DNA of 64,000 nucleotides from Cladocopium goreaui. Taxonomy: Eukaryota > Sar > Dinophyceae > Suessiales > Symbiodiniaceae. The notes under the pieces are model-generated. The model was given only the letters and a program-made list of their open reading frames with translations, did no database searches and was not told the DNA's origin. The position numbers and the translations under genes were made by a program. The stretch is from NCBI GenBank assembly GCA_947184155.2, contig CAMXCT020006640.1:279001-343000 (forward strand), in the 5' to 3' direction. How positions within the stretch are numbered: the first letter of the stretch is position 1; every line of letters begins with the position of its first letter. Shown here piece by piece: positions 19,546 through 31,880 of this stretch.

Positions 19546-20624
19546 TAATCTCTTCTACCTATATTACTAAAACTCCCCCAATTAATGAATCAAATTAAAG
19601 GACCAGATAACCCCACATGTTAAGCCTTCCGGTTGTTATGAACTGAATGTATGCACTGGAATGAGAAAGGAGGATAATGAGCGGACAGAGAAAATGGCAG
19701 GAGAAAACAGCAATCGGAAATAAATCGGTTTGAAAGGATACGGCTGGACAATTTTTTAGAGAATGAAAGGATTCGATGGACGGGGAGGTAAGGAAGGCGT
19801 CAGATGGACACGGTTTGGGCACGGTTTGGACACGGCACTCCCGTCTCGCTGCCCTGAATTATATCTGTCTCCCACCGCGCCCGCTCACCACATGGCGTCT
19901 CTTTTTTTTGCGGTCAGTCACAGCATCTACGGTTCATTCCTGAGCGCGGTGAACACATGGGCACATGAGAAAACTTTTTTGTAGCACAGCATGTGATGAG
20001 TTAGATAATGCAAACGATGCACTCAGAACCTTTTTTGGTCTGGGCGAGTGAGTCTGACACTCCGCGATTTTTTTGCTGTGTCGTTGATTGGCTGCGCTCG
20101 TCAAACGGATTCGCGCACGTCGAACACCAAAAGGCGGATGGACACAGACTTACGACGTATCAGCATGCATGATCACCTTCAAGGCACTGTCGATTTAGAA
20201 TAGTACCTGGAGGCTTTTTATTAGGGTCCCATCTCACAAGTTTTACTTTTTATTTTTGTTATTAAGGTTTCCATTTGGAATATTAGGGGAAAGCTTCGAA
20301 ATCCAGTTTTCTGCAATATTTTATATAGATTTTAATAAGGGATTTTTTCATATTTATTCAAATTTGAAATCGATTTCTTAATGTCTTAATGTTTATTATT
20401 ATGGTTTTCATCGGAATATAAGGAGAGAGCTTCGAAATCCCGAAGCTGTCAATATGTTATTTAGGTTTTAATACAGGATTTAATCATTTTTTAATTATGT
20501 TTTTCATTGGAATATTAGGGGCACCCGAATACAAAATACCCCTGAATAATAAAAATAGATCACTGTGTTTACTTTTTGGGGGGCGGTTTAGCATTTGGCG
20601 GGTGTTTTAGCATTAGGGAGCAGA
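19546..20624. other. No gene recognised
   Basis: Mixed, partly AT-rich, with a twofold repeat of the GGAATATTAGGGGAAAGCTTCG type at about 20275 and 20415. No exon-like island with splice sites. Confidence 0.45.
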
Positions 20625-22250
20625 GATTGCACCATCATCCAAAAAATCTTGCTCACATCCACATGCCTTGAACCCGCAGGATGGACAATTTGTAAGCAAG
20701 TGAAAGGTAGTGGCAGTAGCTCTACATTCTACAGGGTGACATCGTTGTTCGTTCCTGCATTGCGCAAGATGAACCAAATATTTAAACAATTGGAATCGCG
20801 CACCAAATGTTTGGAATGTCACTCACACTTTTAAGTTACCATGCCCATGAACATCATGTAAGGCAGACGCTGAAGAGAAGAAGTCAATGGGTGCCGCATC
20901 AGAAGCATCTGCGGACAAAGCACCGGCGAGCAAGGCCAGTGTTGTGGGGTGGGCTGTGCTCCAAGAAAAGTCACAGGCAGATGGGAGATTTGGCCAGTTG
21001 GCAAGTGAGTAAGGCAAACCCGTCCATGTCACGGCTTCCAGGAAATCTTTGGCACCCTTTAAAAAGAAATATCTGACGAACCCAGATTCACAGACTGTGA
21101 ATTGCGGAAACGCGTGCGTACGAAGATCCTTTTGGATGTTTATGGTCATGTATGGTTTTCGGTCCATGCAAAAAACTTACACCATCTCACACCATCATCC
21201 AAGAATCCTGTTCAGATCCACATGCTTTGAACCCGCAGGATAGACAATTTGTAAGCAAGTGAAGGTAGTGGCAGTAGCTCTACATTCTACAGGGTGACAT
21301 CGCTGTTCGTTCCTGCATTGCGCAAGATGAACCAAATATTTAAACAATTGGAATCGCGCACCATATGTTTGGAATGTCACTCACACTTTTAAGTTACCGT
21401 GCCCATGAACATCATGTAAGGCAGACGCTGAAGAGAAGAAGTCAATGGGTGCCACACCAGAAGCATCTGCGGACAAAGCACCGGCGAGCAAGGCCAGTGT
21501 TGTGGGGTGGGCTGTGCCCCAAGAAAAGTCACAGGCAGATGGGAGATTTGGCCAGTTGGCAAGTGAGTAAGGCAAACCCGTCCATGTCACGGCTTCCAGG
21601 AAATCTTTGGCACCCTTTAAAAAGAAATATCTGACGAACCCAGATTCACAGACTGTGAATTGCGGAAACGCGTGCGTACGAAGATCCTTTTGGATGTTTA
21701 TGGTCATGTTTGGTTTTCGGTCCATGCAAAAAACTTACACCATCTCACACCATCATCCAAGAATCCTGTTCAGATCCACATGCTTTGAACCCGCAGGATG
21801 GACAATTTGTAAGCAAGTGAAAGGTAGTGGCAGTAGCTCTACATTCTACAGGGTGACATCGTTGTTCGTTCCTGCATTGCGCAAGATGAACCAAATATTT
21901 AAACAATTGGAATCGCGCACCATATGTTTGGAATGTCACTCACACTTTTAAGTTACCGTGCCCATGAACATCATGTAAGGCAGACGCTGAAGAGAAGAAG
22001 TCAATGGGTGCCACACCAGAAGCATCTGCGGACAAAGCACCGGCGAGCAAGGCCAGTGTTGTGGGGTGGGCTGTGCTCCAAGAAAAGTCACAGGCAGATG
22101 GGAGATTTGGCCAGTTGGCAAGTGAGTAAGGCAAACCCGTCCATGTCACGGCTTCCAGGAAATCTTTGGCACCCTTTAAAAAGAAATATCTGACGAACCC
22201 AGATTCACAGACTGTGAATTGCGGAAACGCGTGCGTACGAGGATCCTTTT
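20625..22250 (+). repeat. 558-bp tandem array, three units
   Basis: Units start at about 20631, 21191 and 21750 (period 558-560), 97-99 percent alike by eye. Each has a first part with TTTGAACCCGCAGGATGGAC and CATTCTACAGGGTGACATCG, and a second part with the frame ADAEEKKSMGAASEASADKA, VVGWAVLQEKSQADGRFG, one in-frame TAA, then GKPVHVTASRKSLAPFKKKY. All units carry the same stop, so it predates the amplification. Decayed mobile-element coding sequence is the likeliest source, but no family is recognised. Confidence 0.85.
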
Positions 22251-22254
22251 GCCG

Positions 22255-22720
22255 TGCCTGTGCCAAAACAATCCAAGACACCCATGAACATGTAAGGCGG
22301 ACGCTGAAGAGAAGAAGTCAATGGAGGCCGCACCAGAAGCATCTGCGAACAAAGCCCCTGCGAGCAAGGCCAGTGTTGTGGGGCTGGCATGGGCTGGCTG
22401 TGCCTGAGGCGTTTTTCAAAACAAGGCAGAAAGCAATTCAAATCACCCATTTTGATACGTTTTGATGCTGTCACTGTCCGTTGGGAATCAGGGAGTGCAA
22501 TCAAGAGCGCTTTGAGATCATCGCGTTTGCGGATTGGCAGTGAATGGCAGTGATTAATTGAAAACTAACATGCTGTCAGAATTCTTGGTGGATCACGCCA
22601 CTTTGGACCTTTTTGTGGCTGATGAAACATTTTTTGAGTGAAGGGCTATGGGCCATGGGCCATGGGTCCTTGTCTTTAAACCATGCCCGACCCGATCCTT
22701 TGAAATACGATGATACTCAA
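22255..22720 (+). repeat. Duplicated block, copy 2 (empty transposon site)
   Basis: Duplicate of 18060-18551 plus 19180-19229 without the 0.6-kb transposon: GGGTCCTTGTCTTTAAACC at about 22669-22687 is the unoccupied target. It also differs by a tandem GGGCCAT insertion and a few substitutions. Confidence 0.85.
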
Positions 22721-23585
22721 TGTTATCCGTTTGAAATGCCATTATTTCGTCCATGTTGGGTGACATGTGCATCCATGTTCTTTGAAAAAACATCAATATT
22801 GATAAATATTGATGATATACCTCAAATTTATGATTTTAAGATATCATAAGTCAAGTGTTGTATCCATATATCGGATCACGTTGTTCTATGGTTCACCTGG
22901 GTTTGTTCAAAAAGTGGTACCCAGCTGCGCTGACAGATCCTGGTGGCCGAGTCATCTAAGGCGTTGGAGGCACGGGTCCCACTCAAGATTGAAAAACTTG
23001 GCATTTAACAGGAAATCAATGGGGGGATGTTTTTGGGATAACTATGACATATGTTGAACATTATATATATATATAAATATTAATAAGATTTGAACATACA
23101 AGTAAAACCCGCGCAAGGCAGGTGGCGGAAGTTTCCAGGTTTAAGAAGTGTAACGCTATAGGATCCAAAAACGAGGTTTGCCTATAGGAGCTGCGGCAGA
23201 CTTCCATGCTCTTTTCCTGGACTTCTGACCTCTTGTCGCAAATTATGAAACCACTTGTCAACTCTTCCAACGACTTCTCATGTCTCGTCTTCTCTTTTCA
23301 ACGACCTTCATTTCTGTGCACATCGTCTTGACTCCTCAACTCTCTTTTCATGTCTCTCTTCTCCTCTCAACTCCTTTGAACTCGTGTTGACTCACCTCAC
23401 CTCAGTTCCACCTGTCCATTTTCTTCTCAGCACGGTCGAAGTGACACAGTTGCAAAGTGTCTTGTTTAGGTCAGTTGAATTGCCTTTCCATTCGATCATG
23501 GTTTTCAACATTCGTTTGTGTTATCAGTCTCGTGTCATGTGCTATTACTATCATTCAATCCTACTGGACTGTCGACTGTTACCTT
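22721..23585. other. No gene recognised; pyrimidine-rich stretch
   Basis: Contains a CT-rich zone at about 23230-23420 (ACTTCTCATGTCTCGTCTTC type). No exon recognised. Confidence 0.45.
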
Positions 23586-24112
23586 TGGGTCCGACGTTCA
23601 AGCCACTTAAACATGCCAACATGAGCGTGAGCAGAACAGCTGCACGCTCCCCGCTGAATACCTGACAGCCAAGTCACGCCTATGCAGGTTTGGAGCAAAC
23701 ATGCCGCTGAGCAGAACAGCTGCACGGTCCCCGCTGAATACCTGACAGCCAAGTCACGTCTACGCAGGTTTGGAGCAAACATGCCACTTAAACATGCCAA
23801 CATGAGCGTGAGCAGAACAGCTGCACGCTTCCCGCTGAAATACCTGACAGCCAGATCACGTCTATGCAGGTTTGGAAAAACATACCACTAATACCACTTC
23901 AACATGCCAACATGAGCATGAGCAGAACAGCTGCACTCTCCCCGCTAAATACCTGACAGCCAAGTCTCCTCTTTGCAGGTTTCGAACAAACATGCCACTT
24001 AAACATGCCAACATGGGCGTGAGCAGAACAGCTGCACTCTCCCCGCTGAATACCTGACAGCCAAGTCACATCTATGCAGGTTTGGAGCAAACATGCCATT
24101 GAAACATGCCAA
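23585..24112 (+). repeat. ~100-bp tandem repeat, five units
   Basis: GAGCAGAACAGCTGCAC recurs at about 23629, 23708, 23811, 23920 and 24020 with CCCGCTGAATACCTGACAGC and TGCAGGTTTGGAGCAAACAT. Spacings are about 78, 104, 110 and 98 bases, so units have internal deletions. Confidence 0.85.
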
Positions 24113-24795
24113 CATGAGCGATCTGCAGAGACTGAATTCCAAAACGCAATGGAATTTCGCACAACGGCTACATAAATTGCAGCTCCAAAACCGGATCGCA
24201 ACCCCCAAGCGGAAAAACGACGATTTTGAAGCACTTTTTAAAAGCAAATTTAAAAGCACCATTCGCAACAAATGAAAAAAATCTGCTGCCGAAGCACCAT
24301 TCGCAACTTTCACGCAGCCATTGCAATGCAAATCACGACTCTCTGCAAAACACAAAAGTATTACGCACGCACCCGCAGCAGCGAGGAACCTTGACACAGC
24401 CATTCCACTGCGATCTGCGCAGACGGACTTGCACAACACATTAGAATTGCAACACGCGACTGTAGAACACATCGCTTTGATGCACCAGTCCCAATACACA
24501 AAGTGTCGTAACACATGCAAAACACAATAGCGCAGCAGCAACAAAGAAAAGAAAAAGTTACCTGGAACCCTCACTTAGCAATTCCAATGCGATCTGCCAA
24601 CAATGACCCGCAAAACACGATCAGAATCGTAACTTCTCTGCTCTACTCTATTCTTCTCTTCTCTACTCTGCTCTACTCCTACCTCTATTCTTCTCTTCCC
24701 TAGTCTTCTCTACTCTATCTGTACTCTACTTCGACTCTACCTCTAGTCTACTTCTACTACATGTACTGTCATGTACTACTACTTCTACCTCTTCT
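24113..24795. other. Purine/pyrimidine-biased spacer
   Basis: AAAACAC-rich sequence with a repeated GCACCATTCGCAAC, followed at 24640-24790 by CTCTACTCT-type repeats. No gene seen. Confidence 0.5.
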
Positions 24796-25075
24796 GGACA
24801 CGATGATCTCTGGGATCTAATGAGTATGCACGCGCATGCCAACTGGACACAATGATCTCCGGGCTAGTGAGAATGTGACTTCATGATCTCTTAAGGCACA
24901 TGCCAACTGGACACAATGATCTTTGGGCTAGTGAGAATGTGACTTCATGATCTCTTAAGGCACATGCCTACTGGACACAATGATCCCTGGGCTAGTGAGA
25001 ATGTGACTTCATGATCTCTTAACGCAGGTGCCAACTGGACACAATGATCCTTGGGCTAGTGAGAATGTGAAAGTC
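24796..25075 (+). repeat. ~64-bp tandem repeat, four to five units
   Basis: GGACACAATGATCTNNGGGC recurs at about 24796, 24844, 24908, 24972 and 25036, with GTGAGAATGTGACTTCATGA and CTCTTAAGGCACATGCC. Confidence 0.9.
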
Positions 25076-26180
25076 CGTAACTCGGAGTTTCCTCCATGAA
25101 ACTTCCTTTGATTACGAGCAGGATAACTAACCAACCTGCAGCCCGCTACCACTTCCAATGGCTTCCAACATTGAGAGTTCTGTTTTGTACCAGGTGGGGG
25201 ATCTCAGATTTGGGGTCTTGGTGGCACCAGACCTTGGCCAAGTTGGAGAAAACATCCAAAAACTGGAAAAATGCCAATATATCCCATATAATATCTTGCC
25301 AATACATCCAATATATTGCCATTATATTACAATATTGGAGACATTTGCCAAGATGGTTCGTATTTAAAGTTGTTTAAACATTGCCACGATTTGGTATTCA
25401 GAGCTGGTGATTTTTGTTGGAAAAACCACATTTTTTTGAGACGAAGTGGGGCAGTTAGATGTGGCCGTTTGACCAATCCAGAAAAAATAGGTCAACAGTT
25501 CCCGAAGGACACCAGGGTAACAAGGATCAAACAAAATACTACAATAGTAGTTGGTCTATCTATTTCGGGAACCATATAGTTTTGGGTTGTTGATCAACAA
25601 AACCACACAGTATTGTGTTTCACCCCTTACTACACGAAAAACTGTCAATTTTGAGCAGGAACTCAACAATTCGTTCAAGAAGGTACTTTTCTGAAGAAAC
25701 CTTCTACATCCTTCTACTCTTTGAACACATGTCATGTTCATGCACATAGGCCGCATGGTTCATGGGGTCTGACTGATTTGGCTGGATTTGCTTAGATGCT
25801 TGGAAGGGGAACCCCGCCGACTTTGTGAAAAATACTGTACATCAGAATAAAGTGAAAATAGAGATATAGAGAATTTTGTTTGTTCCAACGGAGCACATGG
25901 ATTTTGGGTATGGGTCAAAAATTGTCAAAATCATTGGTTGGGCCCATTAGTACCCAATTTTTGACCCGTACTTATCATGGCAGCTGCAAAAATGGTTCGT
26001 CCCCGTTAATCCCCATCCCAGTGTTTACTCGGTAAATCCTCGGAGATTTAGCGCTAAAAATCATATTGAACACCCCTAAACAGGGTGTAAGGATTTATAT
26101 AATGGTTTATAATAAGGTTTATATTCATATCATATATGTACATACGATCATTTATCTTAGTGTGAGAATATATATATACA
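25076..26180. other. No gene recognised
   Basis: AT-rich. Only short open stretches, none with splice sites and coding character. Confidence 0.45.
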
Positions 26181-26325
26181 TGCAAGATAATATTTGAGAT
26201 ATATAATCATATATATGTATACATATATATGTATATGTGTATATGTGTATATGTATATATGTATATATGTATATATGTATATATGTATATATGTATATAT
26301 GTATATATTTATATATTTATACCCA
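26180..26325 (+). repeat. (ATATGT)n-type AT microsatellite
   Basis: ATATGTAT units run directly into the exon at 26341. Confidence 0.85.
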
Positions 26326-26340
26326 TTGTTCTTCCCCAAG

Positions 26341-26466
26341 CCTCGCGAACTGCTCTCCGGATTTGGCGAGGCAATGGCAATGTCCATCAGTACAGGCGCT
26401 TCAGCACCTAGCTTGGCGGAACCTGTTCCAAATGTGCCCCCTGGCCTGCCGCCCCTGTCGGCACAG
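26341..26466 (+). CDS. Pro/Ala-rich exon of a + gene
   Basis: Acceptor TTCTTCCCCAAG|, donor GCACAG|GCGACA (GC donor). 42 codons in phase 0: RELLSGFGEAMAMSISTG, EPVPNVPPGLPPLSAQ. GC-rich third positions on the + strand. Probably a disordered segment. It lies far upstream of the channel exons; membership in that gene is unproven. Confidence 0.5.
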
Positions 26467-28423
26467 GCGACAGCGATGGCCATTGGGTGCACCCACAGCA
26501 GTAGTGGCCACAATGTATGGGGTTTAAGCAGCTATAGTGGGGATAATGGCCAGCAAAAAACATGCTCTAAGCCAGCAAACATGAGTTGTAAGGTAGTATA
26601 CTAAACCCCTACTGATTGATGATTTGTTGGTGTTTTGCACTATCCAATAAATTGGGCAGTAACTATCCATTGCTGGAATCCTTATTGAGTAACCATTCCA
26701 ATGAAAAGACAGGGTTTAGAACACTACTAATCTAATTGTAGTTACTACTGGCATCACATATTATCACCATAAACCCAACAGTTCACCGAGTTATACTACA
26801 CACCACAGTTATAGAAGATATTCAGCAATTAAAGTAGATAGAAGATGCAAAATGGGGATGTGTAAAAAAAACAAATCAACTAGAAGATATTCTTTGTTGC
26901 AGAAGGTCCCCTGGAAGCAGGTTTCGAGGGTAATTTGGTGCCGTGGTTTAATCTTTCACCCACGGCCTGCTATGCCAAGGCTCTGAAACACTGATATTTA
27001 CAGTGTTTTCACAATTCCCGATCAAATAGAAGATATTGAATTAATTCGGACCCGCAAAGATCTCCTCCGGAGGGGGACCACCTGCGACGAGCCCGTTTTT
27101 GGACCTTCTCTGAAAAAAACGCGAAAAACCTCGAGTTGTTTTTTGTTTTTTGGGAGGTGATGTGACTTACAAACGGGTTAGAAAGAACCAACTTTGCTAA
27201 CGACCTGGCCACCACCTTGTAGATATAGAAGTTTATTTAGATATAAACCCATCTAATAGTACATATAGTAAACATTATGTATTACGTATTTAAGATATAC
27301 CTACAAGCGATCCCCAGTTAGCCTTCTTATGTTTACCAACTTACCTATCGTTTGGGGTTTCCCCCGCTTGTGTTTGATGGTTATAATAGGTTATAATACG
27401 CTATATCATAGGGTCTTGAACCAACAAAAGGATGATTGCTTATAAGACCTATATGTAAGCGCCACCTTATTTGTACAACGCGTTCCCCAAGTGGAGTCAT
27501 CTGGGTTTTAACTATAATAATTTATAACTGTTTGATTTATGGTGGATCTATCTACAGTTGCAAGGGTGAAACTAACCATAGCTAAACAATGTTTTAAAGA
27601 TCTGGGGGGCATCTTGTTTGATCGTAACTGATGGCGATCAAGGGACCTTTCCACAATGTTTGGTGTGTGTTTTAGATATCCACAATCTTATCATAAGCTG
27701 TCTGAATTGTGCAGGTTTTAGCGACAAAAGGGGCATCCTGATGAACATGAATTAATTTCTTTCCGGAAGCTGATTGGCCATGGCCTGTATATCCTGCAGT
27801 CGGTCTGCCTTCCGGGATGTGATCACTAGCATGTCGGAGAAGATAAGCATATGATGAGCATCCAATAGATTTTTGCAAGTTTCACTCGACTCTATATATA
27901 GGTTTTTTTTCGGGGACGACTAGAACAATCTACAGCTGGTCATATTTTGCCATCCTGAAAGCGATCCGAATGCCATGGTTTTCTGTGGTCATCTCTTGGC
28001 AGTATCCACTGAGCCATTTTCCAAGTTTGAGGCCTAATCCAGATGCAAAGAGGGTCCCCACTTCAGTGATCTCTGGTGGATTTGCTGTGCCGACATGTCC
28101 TCTGTGTTGATGGCAGAAGGAAAGCTTTGGTTTTCGCTATGTGCCATGGAATGAAACGGGATTGTTGATATATCTTCAAGTCATATTACAGGAGTCCGAA
28201 GTCCTCATTACACTTGGGATTATAACTTATTACAAGATATTCCAAGCATTGTAATTGTAAGTAAGAACCATTTAAATCCATTTCATATTGAAACCAGCCC
28301 AGTGGAGCCACCGAAGATTTAGTGATTTACGGTTTCGGGTACCCCAAACCTTGCGTTTATCAAGCCAAGTGTTCCCCATTGAAATAGCCCGAAAGGAGGA
28401 CGTAATTCCCGATGTCCTATCAG
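26467..28423. other. Probable intron, no exon recognised
   Basis: Mostly AT-rich. A GC-richer patch at 27050-27130 (minus-strand RRWSPSGGDLCG) has no good splice sites. Confidence 0.4.
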
Positions 28424-28555
28424 ACCTCAGCCAATCGCCGCCAGACGGGGTCCCTGTATCGTCATCTTGCCGGATCTCAGCTGCATCCCCGCGACGAAGT
28501 CGGCAACATCATCCAACAATTGGTCCAATTGGGCGACACCCTGGAAGCCATGCAG
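28424..28555 (+). CDS. Helical exon of a + gene
   Basis: Acceptor TCCTATCAG|ACC, donor GCCATGCAG|GTGCCA; 44 codons in phase 0. It includes TGSLYRHLAGSQLHPRDEVG and NIIQQLVQLGDTLEAMQ, an amphipathic helix. The minus strand is also open, but the + donor is better. Confidence 0.55.
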
Positions 28556-29373
28556 GTGCCAAGCAGCATGAACTGTTGGCTGGTGACGGGAAGTATAGAT
28601 GATGTTAGATGGGGAATCAACTTACTTAAGTAACTACGGGGGGATCACCTTGTATTGGTAACTGGTATTGGTTGTAGTTGTAGTTGTCGTTGTTGCTGCT
28701 GTTGTTGTGGTTGATGATGCTGATGTTGTGCGTTCCAGTGAGTGATGGAAATCGGGAAAGACCAGGTGGGGTACCTTTCTTCTACATGTTGACTGCGCTG
28801 CACATATTGCAAACAACAACATATAATGCCATTACCACAGCAGCAGCAACAACAGCGAATGATGAGCATATCTTGCTGAAGAGACACTTTCTCCAGACTT
28901 ACCCTGCGCGATGATGGAAGATCGGCTTGTTTGCGCATGTGTGCTTCCCTAAGTGATCACTCTACTTCCCTATCCAACTCTATATTGGGAAACACAAGAA
29001 TCCACGAAAACAAACATGAACAATCCATTTGCATTCACGCTGGAAAACTATGTTCTGCATTCGACGTGTCATAGTTTTGCATATTGTGTGTAGAGTGTAG
29101 AGCTATATATCATATCACAATATATCACATCTATTTCTCACATATTGTGTGCATACATGCACATATAATCACATATGTTTTACGACGGCCGACCTCGGGG
29201 ATCGTCAGTTTTCCTTTGCTGCCTCGTTCACTTAGGATTAATGGGTTTCACATGGTTTCACTGTACATTGTTAAACCCCCTATAAGTTAGGAATAGTTGG
29301 GAATAGTTGGGATATGGGGCACTTAGTTCACTGGTAGTGCACCCAACCTGTCCCAACAAACCCAGCTCACGAG
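28556..29373. other. Intron with GTTGTT trinucleotides
   Basis: GTTGTAGTTGTAGTTGTCG and TTGCTGCTGTTGTTG at 28670-28720, with a CAGCAGCAACAACAG mirror at about 28840-28856, so the strands can pair. No exon. Confidence 0.45.
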
Positions 29374-29441
29374 GCATGACAGGGCGACTCGATGACTTGA
29401 CACCGTTTCACTGCGAGAAGTTGCGTGTGCGCAAAATCGAA
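29374..29441 (+). CDS. Candidate short + exon
   Basis: Acceptor CTCACGAG|GC, donor ATCGAA|GCCTGA (GC donor). Reads MTGRLDDLTPFHCEKLRV then RKIE. Low support: the acceptor has no pyrimidine tract. Confidence 0.3.
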
Positions 29442-30361
29442 GCCTGAAAATGTGGACCATTTCGCTGGCAAAGGTGGGTCACGACGGAAACAGTGCCGGG
29501 ATGGGTCGCAAAAATTGATTAGGTTGCCAACACCTAAAAGTATTGGGCTTTGGACGAATACGGGTACCATCCAGCGCCACATATCCATTGGTTGTGCTTA
29601 GGAAGGTGTGGCTCAGAAGCAGGCACCATTTTTGGTGGATGAAATCTCATATTCATTCATATTCACTATTCATAGGTCAAATCACTTCAATCCCCTCCTG
29701 GATTGGCATCATCGATAAATCACCATGATTGGTGGCTCATTCATGCTACGTGGTTCCCATGTTTGCTTTTGAGTGGGCCAATCTCCATTGTTTCATACAT
29801 GTGAGATCCCATATGTGTGAATATGTAGTGGCTTCAACCAAGTTTACAGCAAAATCGATTTATCCCCATTCTTCTAGCTTATGCAATTCCCTTTATCATA
29901 AATGATGAACACCTTGGAGGTTATATATGAGCCATTCAAGGTACTATTGATGCTTGCTTCTGCAAGTGGATTCTATCACCTAGGGTTCAATACAAGTGTC
30001 GCCTCCAAGATGTATGTTGAGTATGTTGGTCTAATTTCACCCATTCAAGTGTAAATATATTATATAACTACCAGAGGGTATATCCCATTGTCATCCCATT
30101 ATTCACCAATGTTAAGCCATTGTTGAGCCATTAAACCACCATTAAATCCACCAGATAATCCACTATTAATATTGTATAACCATATGTCCAACAGTTGTTT
30201 TTCTGGTCATAGACCAACCGCTGGTTTTTGGTTTGTGATATCTGCACGTTGTCACGTTTTTGGTCAGCAAAAACTTGCCCAATAATAATATGTCCCGTTT
30301 TTTGCCGAAAATAGGTTGTAGAAGTCATCCAAACTGTAGATGTTTAGATGTCTACTGCTAG

Positions 30362-30492
30362 GCTTAACACCTCGTATTGTTTCTGTGCGAAAATCAACAA
30401 CTGTCGCCGGCCACGGCCGCTCCGAGCCCCTGTCGTGACTAAGGCTGAGTTGCCGCACCGGCTGCCGTGCGCTGTGCTCGTCCTTGCGCACG
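30362..30492 (+). CDS. + exon, phase-linked to 31809
   Basis: Acceptor TCTACTGCTAG|G, donor GCGCACG|GTGAGT. 43 codons including RRPRPLRAPVVTKAELPH and RLPCAVLVLAH. It ends with one base, and the exon at 31809 supplies two. The minus strand is also open. Confidence 0.45.
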
Positions 30493-31808
30493 GTGAGTTG
30501 GGTTATGCGCGAGGTGGCAGGTGAGTTTAGGGTAGGGGGATGGGTCGATGGAGGGGTTGGTTGGCTGAAAGAAATGGAAAATAGGGTAACTACTACAACT
30601 ACCCTCAAATCCACTGGTTTATCATAATAATTCCTTATTGAAATTCCGAAGTGGGGGGTTAAGCATGTGACGTAACCAGGCATTTAGAAAGTGGTGATAC
30701 GGAATGCAGGTGATTTAAGCAATAAAAGCTGGGTTTGAAGGGGCAAAAATTATGGATTTGAACAATGCACATGTGGATGTAATGAGGATACGGGGGTTTC
30801 TCAAAATGGGGAAGTCTAAACTATTCAAGTGATCTATCATGTATTATTATTAAACATGAGAAGCACATGGTGAAAAGAGGTCCCGCAATGTTAGGAAACC
30901 CCTGTACAAGTAGATGTACTTGTATAAAATGGGAATATTACCTAGACCCTCAAAGTCATGCAAAGAAAACAGATCTTATTCTTATCAGTCGTAGTTTTTA
31001 AAACTGAAACGACACTTTGTTTGGGCATGCTGGCCATTTGACATCCTGCTGGCTGAAATAAAATGATCAAACGATCACAATTTATGCTGTTTAATGAACC
31101 GCCAAAATAAAACACCAGCAGAGGCTGCAGGTATATCAATATAATACATATCAATATATGTATATTAAATGCATATCATGAATAATAACATATATTCCAA
31201 CCATTTCCAACCAAGAATATGATATGGGTCAGTCCAAACGCGGTGTTCTGTACACCCTCAAATGAGGTTTCCAACTCTTCGGTTTTAGGGATAAGCCAGT
31301 TCCAGACATATCCAATTTAGGCAAAATATAGTAAGAACGTTCAGTAATGACTTAACAACCGCGGCATCGTGATCAGTTGTTGTCATCTCATTGCGTTATG
31401 TTGGAAGATGTTACAGTATGTTACAGTATGTCATATTATGTCCTAGGTGGGGAATCATGTTTGACTCTCAATGACCAAAAATGAGGTGTTCAGCGCCTAG
31501 GAAGCGATAAACGCCTGGGTTTGGCCTAAAACCTTGCTGCCCACAAGTCTCGTTAGGTTTGAATTTGCATCCCACTTCGGACCTGTAGAGATCATCAAAT
31601 AGCATCAAATATCCAAAACATAACATGTGTGTATAATGTACACTCACATCGACAATATGTATGTATATATATATATATATCGTATATATGTAGATTATAA
31701 TGTATATATTTTTATAAATACATTATACTGTGTATGTATATATATATAATTACACATTGTAGATATCATCCCAATGGATATCCTCTCCGACATGGATATC
31801 CCCTCCAG

Positions 31809-31880
31809 GCACTTCCTTGCGCCAAGTTAATGCCCTGGTGCCCACCTCGGCTTTGGACACTCCTGCCCAGACCACGGCAG
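31809..31880 (+). CDS. + exon following 30362-30492
   Basis: Acceptor CCCCTCCAG|GC, donor ACGGCAG|GCTGGA (GC donor). It reads SLRQVNALVPTSALDTPAQ in the phase left by the previous exon. It starts and ends so that both junctions split a Gly codon. Confidence 0.5.

Noticed and set aside
20613-21939. Minus-strand zinc-ribbon-like frame with NCPSCGFKACG
   Set aside because: Repeated in each 558-bp unit; the + frame is equally open and neither has intact domain structure.
23682-24057. Ser/Arg/Ala frames in the ~100-bp repeat
   Set aside because: Repeat-derived and broken by unit-length changes.
29320-29350. tRNA-like GGTAGTGCACCCAACC
   Set aside because: No acceptor stem, D-arm or T-arm can be formed around it.
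30264-30683. Minus-strand 139-codon frame over the 30362 exon
   Set aside because: The + reading joins 31809 in phase and has a strong GTGAGT donor; the minus reading has weak borders.
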